Shown here one piece after another: positions 1 through 8,123 of a stretch of 64,000 nucleotides of DNA; positions within the stretch are counted from its first letter, which is position 1; each line of letters begins with the position of its first letter. The notes beneath the pieces are model-generated. The model was given only the letters and a program-made list of their open reading frames with translations, was not told the DNA's origin and did no database searches. Location of the stretch: contig NZ_SSXE01000002.1 of NCBI RefSeq assembly GCF_021699195.1, forward strand, positions 118,283-182,282, given 5' to 3'. The position numbers and the translations under genes are program-made. This DNA comes from Nonomuraea sp. MG754425 (lineage in GTDB: Bacteria; Actinomycetota; Actinomycetes; Streptosporangiales; Streptosporangiaceae).

Positions 1-1037
1 TGCATGATCCGCGCGGTGGCGGCGGTGTCGGACGCGGTGAACTGGCCGTGCTCCAGCAGGACGGCCACCACGTCCGGGGCGCAGACGAGCAGCATCGCGG
101 TGGCGAGCAGCACGATCGCCGAACCGGCGGTGAGGTCGCCGGCCATGCTGCGCCGCGCCCGGTCGGTGTCCCCGGCGGCGACGGCGCGGGCGAGGTGCGG
201 GAAGGTGACCGTCGCCACGATCAGTGACAGGGTCATCGGCACCTGGGCGATCTTCTGCGCGTAGTTCAGGTGCGAGATCGAGCCCTCGGCCAGCGAGGAG
301 CCGACGGACCGCTCGACGAAGACCTGGCACTGGCGGGCGAGCGTGAACCCCGCGACCGGCAGGAACACGGCGACGGGCAGCGGCACGGCGGGCCGCTGCC
401 ATCGAGGGGCCCCGAAGCGCCGCAGGAAGGCCGGAGCCTGGACGAGCACCATGCCGATCCCGCCCGCGGCCACCCCGACGGCCGCCGCGTACGTGCCCTG
501 GTCGCGCAGCGCCCACACGCACGCGACGATCCCCAGGTTGTAGACGACGTAGATGGCGGCGGGCGGCGCGAACACCTGGTCGGTGCGCAGTGCCGCGCTC
601 AGGTATCCGGCCAGGCCGAAGGTCAGGATGGTCAGGGAGGCCACGCGCATGCAGTCGACGGCCAGCCCGGTCTGCGAGATGCCCGGCGCGAGCACGCCCA
701 CCAGCCACGGCGCGCCCGCCGCGGTCAGGGCGCTGACCGCCGCGAGCGCCAGGCACAACCGCGGCAGCGACGACGCCACCAGGCCACGCAGGTCGCCGCC
801 CGTCTCCAGCGCGCGGCTGAACAGCGGGACCAGCACGAAGGCCATCGCCCCTTCGATGAGCAGGGGGGCGGCGGTCTCCGGGATCGTCCAGGCCACGAGG
901 AAGGCGTCCGTGCCGGCGTCGGCCCCGAACAGCGTGCCCAGCAGGAGGTCACGGACGAAGCCGAGCACCGACCCGAGCCCGATGAGCAGGACGGTGACGC
1001 TGACGGCCCGTAGCGCGGGCGAGACGGCCGTGGTCAT
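1..1037 (-). CDS. MurJ/MviN-family lipid flippase (partial, C-terminus off window)
   Basis: An open frame on the minus strand starts with ATG at 1037 and runs off the left edge. The first residues read MTTAVSPALRAVSVTVLLIG, followed by FVRDLLLGTLFGADAGTDAF, the arginine-containing first-helix signature of MurJ/Wzx-type polysaccharide-lipid flippases of the MOP superfamily; hydrophobic helices follow. Such proteins move undecaprenyl-linked sugars across the plasma membrane. The start overlaps the stop of the O-antigen-ligase-like gene (ATGA, 1034-1037), so it is the third gene of a tight operon with the ligase and a sugar phosphotransferase. That context favours an exopolysaccharide repeat-unit flippase over the housekeeping lipid II flippase, which is inference. 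Length cannot be judged because about 345 codons are visible. Confidence 0.8.
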   Translation of the reverse strand, partial: MTTAVSPALRAVSVTVLLIGLGSVLGFVRDLLLGTLFGADAGTDAFLVAWTIPETAAPLLIEGAMAFVLVPLFSRALETGGDLRGLVASSLPRLCLALAAVSALTAAGAPWLVGVLAPGISQTGLAVDCMRVASLTILTFGLAGYLSAALRTDQVFAPPAAIYVVYNLGIVACVWALRDQGTYAAAVGVAAGGIGMVLVQAPAFLRRFGAPRWQRPAVPLPVAVFLPVAGFTLARQCQVFVERSVGSSLAEGSISHLNYAQKIAQVPMTLSLIVATVTFPHLARAVAAGDTDRARRSMAGDLTAGSAIVLLATAMLLVCAPDVVAVLLEHGQFTASDTAATARIM

Positions 1038-2320
1038 CGCACTGCTCCCCGTGCGAGCCCGGGTCTCAGCGCGTCCCCCGTGGCCAGGACGCCGGGCCGG
1101 GCGACGAGCGACAGGACGAGCCCCAGCACGACCGCCATGACCAACGTCGTCGGCCCGCCGATGTCACCCTGGACGAAGGTGATGAGCTGCCAGGCCAGCA
1201 GCCCGGCCGCCACCGGCGCGATCCCCCGGGCGGCCCACCAGGCCATGGACCCCAGGAACAGGCCGAACGAGCACAGCCCGAGCAGGCCGAGCTCGCTCAG
1301 CACCAGCAGGTACAGGTTGTGCGGGGACAGCAGGGGCCGGCGCTGGAAGCCGTTCACGGGGTCGTCGGTGTCGCTGCCGGCCGACAGCTCGATCGGCGCG
1401 TACGTGTCGCGCAACTGGGCGAATCTGCGCGGGCCGGCCCCGGTGACCGGGTGGTCCAGCCACATGTCCACGGCGGCGGCCCACAGCCGGTACCGGTCGC
1501 GTACGGACTGGTCGGGCTGCGAGACGGTGGTGGTCAGCGAGGTCAGCCGCTGGCCGAGCACGTCGGGGCCGATGCCGGGCCCGACGGCCAGCACGATCGC
1601 CGCCACGACGCCCAGCAGGACCACCCGCGCGGCGAGCACCCGGCTGTGCAGGAAGAGCACGACCACGGCCGCGCCCGCCAGGGCCAGCCACGCGCCGCGG
1701 CTGAGCGACAGGGCGAGCGGGACGCAGAGCAGCGCGGCTCCGGCCAGCACCCCGGCCCGGCGGCGGCCCCGCAGCATCAGCCCGGCGGCCAGCAGGATGA
1801 TCACCCCGTAGCTGACCAGTGTCGCCATGCCCATGACGTCGGGCGCGCCAAAGGTGCCGACAGCCCGCACCCGCTCGCCCGCGTAGGACGCGCCGGTCCC
1901 GGTCAGCGCCTGCACGCAGCCGACGGCCCCCTGCACCCCGGCCGCCCCGACGAGGGCCCCGCCCACGATCAGCACGTCGGCCCGGTCGCGAACCGTCACC
2001 AGGACGGCCAGCGGGACGAGGACGAACACCTGGAGGTACCTGAGGTGACCCGGCAGGCTCGCCGCCATGTCGGGAGAGGCCAGGGTCGCGACGGTGACCG
2101 CGCCCGCCACCGGGGCCAGCGCCAGCGCGCGCACCGGCAGCCTGGCCGCGCCGGGGGCGGTGACCAGCATGGCGAAGGCGACGGCGACCAGCAGCACCGA
2201 CGCCACGTCGGCCGCCGTCACGTTCACGCCGGCGGACGGGTCGGCCGGACCTCCGGGAAGGCAGGCGAGCAGCACTGTGGCGGCGGCCCCGAGACTCGGC
2301 CGCGCTCGGAAGTCTCTCAT
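1034..2320 (-). CDS. O-antigen ligase / Wzy-like polymerase membrane protein
   Basis: 428 residues from ATG 2320 (MRDFRARPSL). The protein is almost wholly hydrophobic, with about ten to twelve predicted membrane segments and a larger outside loop around the segment VTGAGPRRFAQLRDTYAP near residues 295-320, as in the WaaL/Wzy_C family. LSRGAWLALAG is another family-like stretch. These enzymes ligate or polymerise undecaprenyl-linked glycan repeats on the outer face of the membrane. It starts 2 nt after the stop of the sugar phosphotransferase gene and overlaps the flippase start, giving initiation, polymerisation and flipping in one transcript. Ligase versus polymerase cannot be decided from sequence. 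No outer membrane is expected in this organism, so an exopolysaccharide or cell-wall glycan is the likely product. Confidence 0.75.
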   Translation of the reverse strand: MRDFRARPSLGAAATVLLACLPGGPADPSAGVNVTAADVASVLLVAVAFAMLVTAPGAARLPVRALALAPVAGAVTVATLASPDMAASLPGHLRYLQVFVLVPLAVLVTVRDRADVLIVGGALVGAAGVQGAVGCVQALTGTGASYAGERVRAVGTFGAPDVMGMATLVSYGVIILLAAGLMLRGRRRAGVLAGAALLCVPLALSLSRGAWLALAGAAVVVLFLHSRVLAARVVLLGVVAAIVLAVGPGIGPDVLGQRLTSLTTTVSQPDQSVRDRYRLWAAAVDMWLDHPVTGAGPRRFAQLRDTYAPIELSAGSDTDDPVNGFQRRPLLSPHNLYLLVLSELGLLGLCSFGLFLGSMAWWAARGIAPVAAGLLAWQLITFVQGDIGGPTTLVMAVVLGLVLSLVARPGVLATGDALRPGLARGAVR

Positions 2321-2322
2321 CT

Positions 2323-3672
2323 CTAGCTGCCACCCGGCCGGATCAGGGAACCCAAGGTGAGCAGCAGGATCTTGAGATCGAGGCGGAGGGTCCACCGGTC
2401 GACGTAGTGGTTGTCGAACCGGGCGCGGTCCTCGATCGAGGTGTCCCCGCGCAACCCGTGGATCTGCGCCCAGCCGGTGATCCCCACCGGCATCCGGTGC
2501 CGCCCGTCGTAGCCGGGGATGGCGCGGGAGAACTCCTCGACGAAGTGCGGGCGTTCCGGCCGGGGACCGACGATGGTCATGTCGCCCTTGAGAACGTTCC
2601 AAAGCTGGGGCAGCTCGTCCAGGGAGGTCCTGCGCAGCAGCCTGCCCACGGGGCCGACGCGGCTGTCGTGGGCGATGCTCCACAAGGTCGCCGACTCGTG
2701 GGCGTCGGCCGGGTTCAGCGTCCGGAGCTTGACGACCTCGATCGGCTCGCCGAGGTAGCCCACGCGCCGCTGCCGGAACAGCGGCCCCGGGCCGACCTCG
2801 CGGCGGATCAGCAGCGCGCAGATCGCGAGGACCGGCGCGCTCAGGATGAGGCCGGTCACGGCGATGCTGACGTCCAGCGCCCGCTTGAGCAGCCAGGAGA
2901 CGCTGTGGCGGGCCTCGCGGCGCATGCGCAGGAGCGGGAAGCTGCGCACGTCCTCGCGCAACGTGACGAAGTCGACGAGCAACTCGCCCAGCTCGGGCGC
3001 GAGGAACACCTCGCATCCCAGCGCCCTGGCCTGCCTGGCGGCCGGCCGGTGCTCCGGCGCGGCGATGATCACCGCGCGGACGCCGAGCGCCTGGACGACC
3101 TGGACGACGTCCGCGGGCCGGCCGAGTACGGGCGGGGACGCGCCCTCGCCGGGTGTCTCGTCCAGGAAGCCCAGAGGCAGCAGGCCGTACTCGGGATGGG
3201 CGAGCAGGCACCTGGCCAGCTCGCGACCGTGCGCGCCGGCGCCGACGACCAGCGCGGGCGCGACCCTCCCGCGCCGGTGCGCCCTGCGGACCAGGAAGCA
3301 CAGGACGCTCCTGCCGCACAGGGTGAGAAAGGTGAAGAGCAGCGCGCTCAGCGCGACGACGGTGAACGACGCCGTCCCCCAGAACGCGGCCAGCACGGCG
3401 ACCAGGCCGGCGCCGGCGATCCAGAGACCGCGGTCCAGGCCCGAGGGCAGCACTCGTAGCGCGTAGACACGGCCGATGCCGTTGACCACGACGACGAGAA
3501 TTCCCGCGAGCCCGGCGCGCAGCGCCACCTGGCCGGCGCTGGCCGCCGTGAACGCCATGCAGGCCAGGTCGACACAGACCAGACCGGCGGGCTGGGCCGC
3601 CCGCCACAACCTCGACCTCTGGTGTCCCGCCCGCCGCCCGACCTGGCGATCGCCCCCAACGTCAACAGCCAC
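2323..3672 (-). CDS. WbaP/ExoY-type undecaprenyl-phosphate sugar phosphotransferase
   Basis: 449 residues. The N-terminal half carries several membrane helices and a Rossmann-like segment (VVGAGAHGRELARCLL), the C-terminal half is the bacterial sugar transferase domain: LLKRALDVSIAVTGLILSAP, the basic LFRQRRVG stretch, VVKLRTLNP, TSLDELPQLWNVLKGDMTIV and GPRPERP. Enzymes of this family transfer a hexose-1-phosphate from a nucleotide sugar to undecaprenyl phosphate and so start exopolysaccharide repeat synthesis. Two GTG codons (3675, 3672) follow one another; 3672 is chosen because GGAG lies five bases upstream of it. It is the first gene of the minus-strand operon that continues with a ligase and a flippase. 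The sugar donor cannot be read from sequence. Confidence 0.88.
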   Translation of the reverse strand: MAVDVGGDRQVGRRAGHQRSRLWRAAQPAGLVCVDLACMAFTAASAGQVALRAGLAGILVVVVNGIGRVYALRVLPSGLDRGLWIAGAGLVAVLAAFWGTASFTVVALSALLFTFLTLCGRSVLCFLVRRAHRRGRVAPALVVGAGAHGRELARCLLAHPEYGLLPLGFLDETPGEGASPPVLGRPADVVQVVQALGVRAVIIAAPEHRPAARQARALGCEVFLAPELGELLVDFVTLREDVRSFPLLRMRREARHSVSWLLKRALDVSIAVTGLILSAPVLAICALLIRREVGPGPLFRQRRVGYLGEPIEVVKLRTLNPADAHESATLWSIAHDSRVGPVGRLLRRTSLDELPQLWNVLKGDMTIVGPRPERPHFVEEFSRAIPGYDGRHRMPVGITGWAQIHGLRGDTSIEDRARFDNHYVDRWTLRLDLKILLLTLGSLIRPGGS

Positions 3673-3675
3673 CAC

Positions 3676-4019
3676 TTCTCCGAAGATAGTCAGTCTGACT
3701 GGATCGACGCCGGATTGACCGACCCAATCAACTTAAAAAACCGATAGTCATCCTTCCGGCTGTTTGTTTTTGTATAGGCATTGAGCAGCGCGTTTCCTAT
3801 GCAATACATGGACTGGCGGACCAGCGAGCCCTGATCGTAGCGATGCGACCTGGGGAAATCGAGAATGTGAAGGCGTGGGGACGCGTATGGTCACGCAAGA
3901 TTTAGTTGGCCTGCGGTTGGCAATGAGAATGCCTTTTCGCAGGTTTGGCGGCGGATTCGTACGGCGAACGCGGACGCCCTCGTAGAAATGGTGAGAAGCG
4001 GCGGCTCGCCGTCGAGGCT
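3676..4019. other. Intergenic, lower GC, no gene seen
   Basis: About 340 bases separate the exopolysaccharide operon from the convergent-facing end of the TetR gene. The stretch is clearly richer in A and T than its surroundings and no frame has coding character. It must hold the promoter of the minus-strand exopolysaccharide operon. A perfect inverted repeat AGTCA-GTC-TGACT sits at 3688-3700, just upstream of the sugar phosphotransferase start, and a TATCTT hexamer (3688-3683, minus) could serve as a -10 element; no convincing -35 was found. Confidence 0.4.
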
Positions 4020-4556
4020 TCACCCCGTGAGATACCGCTGGATCGTCGGGCCCAGCCGGGCGACCAGTTCCTCCTCGGACGCCGCCACCATCGGCGGGAA
4101 CTTCAGGATGTAGCGGGACAGGGCCAGGCCCAGCAACTGCGAGGCGACCAGGGAAGCCCGGAGGGGAGCGCCCGCCGGGTCGCCGGTGATGCGGACCACG
4201 AACGGGAGGACCTGGCCGCCGAAGATCGTCCGCATGCGTTCGGCGGCGGCCTCGTTCGTCACCCCGGTACGGAGCAGGACCTGCAGCCCCTCGTCGGCCT
4301 CCCACTTGCGCAGGAAGTGGCGGACCAGACCCGCGCCGGCCAGCTCGGACGCCAGTTCGGGCAGTTCCAGATCGAACTCTGCCGCGGCGGCGAACAACTT
4401 CTCCTTGTTGCCGAAGTAGCGCATCACCATGGCCGGATCGATCCGCGCGTCGGCGGCGATGGCCCTGATGGTGGCCTTGTCGTAGCCGTCGGCGGCGAAA
4501 CGTTCGCGGGCCGCGGCCAGGATCACGGTCTTGGTCTCGGCGGACGATCTCCTCAT
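4020..4556 (-). CDS. TetR-family repressor, divergent to FAD monooxygenase
   Basis: 178 residues from ATG 4556 (MRRSSAETKTVILAAARERF). The first 50 residues form a TetR_N helix-turn-helix (KATIRAIAADARIDPAMVMRYFGNKEKLFA), and the remainder is the ligand-binding helical core with an LLGLALSRYILKF segment typical of the TetR_C family seen in many actinobacterial repressors. It faces away from the FAD monooxygenase gene across 85 bases that contain three related operator elements, so it very probably represses both genes and is relieved by an aromatic or polyketide-like ligand. A TACAAT hexamer ends seven bases before the ATG, which predicts a leaderless transcript. Longer upstream extension of the frame into the neighbour gene is a shadow. 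Confidence 0.9.
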   Translation of the reverse strand: MRRSSAETKTVILAAARERFAADGYDKATIRAIAADARIDPAMVMRYFGNKEKLFAAAAEFDLELPELASELAGAGLVRHFLRKWEADEGLQVLLRTGVTNEAAAERMRTIFGGQVLPFVVRITGDPAGAPLRASLVASQLLGLALSRYILKFPPMVAASEEELVARLGPTIQRYLTG

Positions 4557-4563
4557 GTCAACA

Positions 4564-4569
4564 ATTGTA
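4564..4569 (-). promoter_or_regulatory. -10 hexamer for leaderless TetR transcript
   Basis: TACAAT on the minus strand (4569-4564) is followed by seven bases and then the ATG at 4556, the usual spacing for actinobacterial leaderless mRNAs. No good -35 is visible. Confidence 0.45.
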
Positions 4570-4581
4570 GGCCAACGTCCG

Positions 4582-4610
4582 TTGACATAGCCGGCACCCC
4601 GGCCTACCTT
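4582..4610 (+). promoter_or_regulatory. Sigma-70-type promoter of the FAD monooxygenase gene
   Basis: A consensus TTGACA (4582-4587), a 17-base spacer and TACCTT (4605-4610) predict a start near 4617. This is inside operator copy C and 25 bases before the ATG at 4642. Confidence 0.6.
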
Positions 4611-4641
4611 GATGCCAACAACCGTTGACAAAGGAGGCCGC

Positions 4642-5787
4642 ATGCACGCCGACGTGCTCATCGTGGGAGCCGGACCCGCCGGGCTCAGCGCCGCGATCGT
4701 CCTGGCCCAGCACGGCAGGCGGGCCGTGATCGTGGACGCGCGGGCGGAGGGCGCCACCACCTCCCGCGCCGCCGTCGTGCACTCCCGCACCCTGGAGGTG
4801 CTGGAGCCGTACGGCGTGGCGGAGCGGCTGGCCGCGCACGGCCTCCCCACCCCGGTCTTCACCATCCGCGACCGCGACAAGGTGCTGCTGCCGGTGCCCT
4901 TCGACGACCTGCCGACCGCCTACCCCTACACCCTGATGATCTCCCAGGCCGACACCGAGGGGCACCTGCTGGCCCGCCTGGAGGAGCTCGGCGGCAAGGT
5001 GATCAGGCCCGCCCGGGTGACCGGCATCGAGCAGGACGCCGACGGCGTCACCGCCACCCTCGACGACGGGCGGCACGTCCGCGCCGCCTACCTGATCGGC
5101 GCCGACGGCATGAACAGCACCGTCCGCCAGAGCGCCGGGATCGGCTTCACCGGCGGCACCTACGCCGAGTCGTTCGTCCTGGCCGACGTCCGCCTGTCCG
5201 GCGGGGTGCCGCGGAACGAGGTCGTCCTGTACTTCTCCCCCGCCGGGCTGGTCGTCCTCGCCCCGCTGCCCGGCGGCCTGCACCGCATCGTCGCCACCGT
5301 GGACGAGGCCCCCAAGGAGCCCGGCGTGCCCTTCGTGCAGCGGCTGCTCGACACCCGCGGCCCCGAGGCCGAGCCCGCGCGGGTGGAGGAGCTGATCTGG
5401 GGCTCGCGCTTCCGGGTGCACCACCGCATCGCCGACACCTACCGCCGGGGACGCGTCCTGCTGGCCGGCGACGCCGCCCACGTGCACTCGCCCGCCGGCG
5501 GCCAGGGCATGAACCTGGGCATCGACGACGCCGTGCACCTGGGCGAGACGCTGGCCCGGGTGCTCGGCGGCGCGCCGGAGAGCCTGCTCGACTCCTACGC
5601 CGCCACCCGCCGCCCGCAGGCCGAGCAGGTGATCGCCCTCGCCGGACGGCTCACCGGCCTGGCCACCGCCGCCTCGGGCCGCCGCGTGCTGCGCAACCTG
5701 GTCCTGGCGCTGGCAGGCCGCATCCCCACCGTCCGCAAGCGCCTGGCCTGGCAACTCTCCGGCCTGAACAGAAGGACGGCCCCCTGA
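4642..5787 (+). CDS. FAD-dependent monooxygenase (PHBH/aromatic hydroxylase type)
   Basis: 381 residues. The start ATG 4642 is set by AAAGGAGG at 4630-4637. Motifs in order: GAGPAG dinucleotide-binding motif at residues 9-14, the class A flavoprotein DG motif (LIGADGMNSTVRQ, about 151-163) and the GD motif (LLAGDAAHVHSPAGGQGMN, about 273-291). These define group A flavin monooxygenases, which use NAD(P)H and oxygen to hydroxylate phenolic or polyketide substrates in the cytoplasm. The protein lacks the C-terminal thioredoxin-like extension of phenol hydroxylases. The divergent TetR gene and shared operators suggest an inducible detoxification or catabolic role for an aromatic compound; the substrate is unknown. 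Confidence 0.88.
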   Translation: MHADVLIVGAGPAGLSAAIVLAQHGRRAVIVDARAEGATTSRAAVVHSRTLEVLEPYGVAERLAAHGLPTPVFTIRDRDKVLLPVPFDDLPTAYPYTLMISQADTEGHLLARLEELGGKVIRPARVTGIEQDADGVTATLDDGRHVRAAYLIGADGMNSTVRQSAGIGFTGGTYAESFVLADVRLSGGVPRNEVVLYFSPAGLVVLAPLPGGLHRIVATVDEAPKEPGVPFVQRLLDTRGPEAEPARVEELIWGSRFRVHHRIADTYRRGRVLLAGDAAHVHSPAGGQGMNLGIDDAVHLGETLARVLGGAPESLLDSYAATRRPQAEQVIALAGRLTGLATAASGRRVLRNLVLALAGRIPTVRKRLAWQLSGLNRRTAP

Positions 5788-6060
5788 GGGCAGGCCCCGT
5801 GAAGGCAGGCCCCGTGAGAAGCGGCGTCGCGAGGAACAGGCCGTGAGCATCCACCCCATCCGAAGGGACGCATCGTGAAACCCCTCACGACCCCCTCTAC
5901 GTCAAGGCCACGACCCTGCTGCCCGCCCGCCGCACCCACCGGTTCGCAGGCCGCGACGCGGCCCGGCTGGGAGACGTGGACCACGGCCGGCCGGTCCACC
6001 CATGGCCTCCCTGTTAGGGTGGCGGCGGAACGGCAGGCGGAAGGCACGAAGGAGGCGGCG

Positions 6061-6207
6061 GTGCACCACGTCCACCCCCGCGCTCCCGGCCTGCCGGAAC
6101 GGCAGGCCCGGCCGCTGCGGTCGCTGGAGCTTCGCCCGATCGGCACGAACGGCTACGTCAGCACGTGGGGCGCGATCACGGGCATCTGCCCACCGAAGGA
6201 CGTCTGA
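6061..6207 (+). CDS. Possible 48-aa small protein upstream of nhaA
   Basis: A GTG-started frame of 48 codons with a strong ribosome binding site, AAGGAGG at 6049-6055, spaced five bases. It begins VHHVHPRAPGLPERQ and ends ELRPIGTNGYVSTWGAI... PPKDV. It ends about 90 bases before the nhaA ATG, so it could be a translated leader or a small protein of the same transcript. No family is recognised. A nine-base-pair hairpin with a GAA loop lies inside it. The evidence is only the ribosome binding site and position, so the call is tentative; the frame is also open further upstream to 5875. Confidence 0.35.
   Translation: MHHVHPRAPGLPERQARPLRSLELRPIGTNGYVSTWGAITGICPPKDV
6088..6108 (+). promoter_or_regulatory. 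Perfect hairpin in the nhaA leader region
   Basis: GGCCTGCCG (6088-6096), loop GAA, CGGCAGGCC (6100-6108): a nine-base-pair perfect stem with a three-base loop inside the small frame upstream of nhaA. There is no T-run, so it is not a classical terminator. It could act in translation-coupled control of the antiporter gene. Confidence 0.35.
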
Positions 6208-6297
6208 GGCCACCGCCACGGGCGGCGGTCACGCGCGGCCGGTTCACCCGGCCGCTGTCGGCACCCACCCTTCGCACCGCCCCGGAGACGTTCTTCC

Positions 6298-7497
6298 ATG
6301 CCTGCTGTCCTCCCCCGGATCACCGCCGCCCTGCGCTCGGACACCGTCAGCGGCCTGCTCCTCATCGGCGCCGCCCTGGTGGCGCTGGCCTGGGCCAACT
6401 CGCCACTGGCCGGCTCCTACGAGGCGCTGCGCTCGTTCGCCATCGGCCCCGCCGGGCCGCACCTGCGCCTGACCGTCCAGGAGTGGGCCGCCGACGGGCT
6501 GCTCGCGGTGTTCTTCTTCATCGTCGGCAACGAGCTCAAGCAGGAACTCGTGCACGGCGAACTGCGCGATCCGCGCCGGGCGATCCTGCCCGTCGTCGCC
6601 GCGCTCGGCGGTGTGGCCGTCCCCGCCGTGGTGTTCCTGGCGGTCAACGCCGGGGCCGCCGACGCGATGCGCGGCTGGGGCATCCCGATGGCCACCGACA
6701 TCGCCTTCGCCCTGGCGGTCCTGGCCGTCGCCGGGCGGAACCTGCCCGCGCCGCTGCGGACGTTCCTGCTGACCCTGGCCACGGTGGACGACGTGTGCGC
6801 GGTCATCGTCATCGCCGTCGGCTACACCGCCGGGCTGAACCTGACCGCGCTGGCCGCGTCCGCCGCCGGAATGGCGGTGTGGGCCTGGCTGCAGCACGGC
6901 CGCGACCGGGCCGCCACCCGGCTGCGGGCGATCGTGCCGGGCTGGTTGTTGTGGGGGCCGCTCGCCGTGGTGATCTGGGCGCTGGTGCACGCCTCCGGGG
7001 TGCACGCCACCATCGCCGGCGTCGCGATGGGCCTGCTGATGCGCACCGGTGCTCGCGCCGGCGAGACGGTCTCGCCGTCGCACCGGGCCGAGGAGAGGCT
7101 GCGGCCGTTCAGCGCCGGAGTCGCGCTACCGCTGTTCGCGCTGATGTCGGCCGGGATCCCGCTGGCCGGCGCGGGCGGCTTCTGGTCCAGCACGATCACC
7201 TGGGGCGTGCTGGCCGGGCTGATCGGCGGCAAGCTCCTGGGCATCCTCGGCGCCTCCTGGCTGACCGCCCGCCTCACCGGCGCGCAGCTCAACCCGCGGT
7301 TGTCCTGGATCGACGTCGCCGGCATCGGCCTGCTCGGCGGGATCGGCTTCACCGTCTCCCTGCTGATCGCCGAACTCTCCTACACCGCCCCCACCCATCT
7401 GACCGGCGCCAAGGCCGCCATCCTGTTCGCCTCGGCCGCCTCATGCCTGCTGAGCGCGCTCGTCCTCGCGCTCCGCAGCCGTCGCGTGGCGCGTTAG
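6298..7497 (+). CDS. nhaA: Na+/H+ antiporter NhaA
   Basis: 399 residues, close to the usual length of NhaA. About twelve hydrophobic helices are visible. Family residues are present: the paired aspartates of the ion-binding site in TLATVDDVCAV (D164, D165), the other conserved aspartate in MATDIAFAL (D134), the pH-sensor histidine context HASGVHATIAGV (H236) and the lysine of IGGKLLGI. NhaA exchanges two protons for one sodium across the plasma membrane and protects against alkaline or saline stress. Start ATG 6298 gives MPAVLPRITAALRSDTVSGL, matching NhaA N-termini. It is monocistronic and is followed by a very strong hairpin terminator shared with the convergent downstream gene. Confidence 0.95.
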   Translation: MPAVLPRITAALRSDTVSGLLLIGAALVALAWANSPLAGSYEALRSFAIGPAGPHLRLTVQEWAADGLLAVFFFIVGNELKQELVHGELRDPRRAILPVVAALGGVAVPAVVFLAVNAGAADAMRGWGIPMATDIAFALAVLAVAGRNLPAPLRTFLLTLATVDDVCAVIVIAVGYTAGLNLTALAASAAGMAVWAWLQHGRDRAATRLRAIVPGWLLWGPLAVVIWALVHASGVHATIAGVAMGLLMRTGARAGETVSPSHRAEERLRPFSAGVALPLFALMSAGIPLAGAGGFWSSTITWGVLAGLIGGKLLGILGASWLTARLTGAQLNPRLSWIDVAGIGLLGGIGFTVSLLIAELSYTAPTHLTGAKAAILFASAASCLLSALVLALRSRRVAR

Positions 7498-7499
7498 CG

Positions 7500-7538
7500 G
7501 CCCGGCGGGCGGCGGGTGGCAGCCGCCGCCCGGCGGGC
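7500..7538. terminator. Bidirectional hairpin terminator
   Basis: Positions 7500-7515 pair with 7523-7538 with 15 of 16 pairs matched (one G-G mismatch) around a seven-base loop. It lies between the nhaA stop (7497) and the stop of the convergent small membrane protein gene (7540). Confidence 0.7.
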
Positions 7539-7539
7539 T

Positions 7540-7998
7540 TCACTGCGCGCCGGTCGAAGCGCCTTCGTCGTCGTCCTGCCCCCGTGCCGGGCCGGACGCG
7601 TACGGCGCGAGCCTGGTCGTCAGCCAGTACGCGGCCCCGCTGATCGCGAGCGCGCCCATCATGGCCGCCAGGGTCAGCCAGCCCGCCCTGCCGTCCGCCC
7701 GCACGTCCTCGGGCGCGGGCGCGGGGCGCTCGGCCGGTCTGCCGACGCCGGCGGTGTCGTCGCACTCCCGCACCCGGTTCGAGATCGTGTCAGGTTCCCC
7801 GCAGGCCGTGACGTCCTCCTCGTCGGGGAAGAACACGTCGTCGCCGGAGTCGTCCTGGTCGATTCTCAGCGACGCGTACGCGGGTGCGGGCAGGGGCGAG
7901 ACCGACGCCCGTGCCTCGGCATCACCCAGCGGCATGGCCGTGAGAACGATGACCATCATCCCTGCGACAGGTGCGAGCCGCCGCAACGCCAATTCCAT
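7540..7998 (-). CDS. Small exported or membrane protein, unknown function
   Basis: 152 residues from ATG 7998. An N-terminal hydrophobic stretch (LAPVAGMMVIVLTAMPLGDA, about residues 8-27) looks like a signal peptide or anchor, followed by an acidic segment (RIDQDDSGDDVFFPDEED) with two cysteines (ACGEPD, VRECDD) and a second hydrophobic segment near residues 106-126 (GWLTLAAMMGALAISGAAYW), then an acidic tail. The layout suggests a protein whose acidic middle part is outside the membrane, with a possible disulfide. I do not recognise the family. It is convergent with nhaA and is followed on the same strand only by intergenic DNA. Confidence 0.6.
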   Translation of the reverse strand: MELALRRLAPVAGMMVIVLTAMPLGDAEARASVSPLPAPAYASLRIDQDDSGDDVFFPDEEDVTACGEPDTISNRVRECDDTAGVGRPAERPAPAPEDVRADGRAGWLTLAAMMGALAISGAAYWLTTRLAPYASGPARGQDDDEGASTGAQ

Positions 7999-8123
7999 CC
8001 ACCCCCAAGCTCACTTCCGTGCCGGAGGCCGTTCTCCACGCACGAAGGCCGGTCGGCCGTCTCGCGGCCCGGGGCCATGCTCAGATCGTCCCCCAGGATG
8101 CCGGCGCAGAATCCTGACCAGGC

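Larger units (their letters stand above)
4556..4630. promoter_or_regulatory. Three operator copies for the TetR repressor
   Basis: Three related elements lie in the divergent region. Copy A, plus strand 4556-4571: TGTCAACAATTGTAGG. Copy B, minus strand 4587-4572: TGTCAACGGACGTTGG. Copy C, minus strand 4630-4615: TGTCAACGGTTGTTGG. Each has an internal palindromic core (CAATTG or CAACGGTTG). Copy A covers the TetR start and its -10 hexamer, copy B covers the -35 of the monooxygenase promoter, and copy C lies over its transcription start, so occupancy would block both genes. Confidence 0.65.
5788..6297 (+). other. Gap between monooxygenase and nhaA genes
   Basis: About 510 bases. A 15-base unit (GGCAGGCCCCGTGAA/G) is tandemly duplicated at 5790-5819 directly after the monooxygenase stop. 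From 5875 a GTG-started frame behind AAGGGA runs to 6207, but its first 60 codons look non-coding. In another frame from 5877 a stretch reading DPLYVKATTLLPARRTHRF ends at a stop at 6016-6018 and might be a gene remnant; I cannot assign it. The more credible small frame (6061-6207) and its hairpin are listed separately. Confidence 0.35.

Noticed and set aside
270..1140. Plus-strand frames over the first kilobase
   Set aside because: They mirror the minus-strand MurJ-like gene, which has clear membrane helices and a 4-base overlap with its operon partner.
4558..5859. 433-codon minus-strand frame opposite the FAD monooxygenase
   Set aside because: Low-complexity Gly/Ala/Val/Gln composition and no motif; the plus-strand frame has full flavoprotein motifs and a perfect ribosome binding site.
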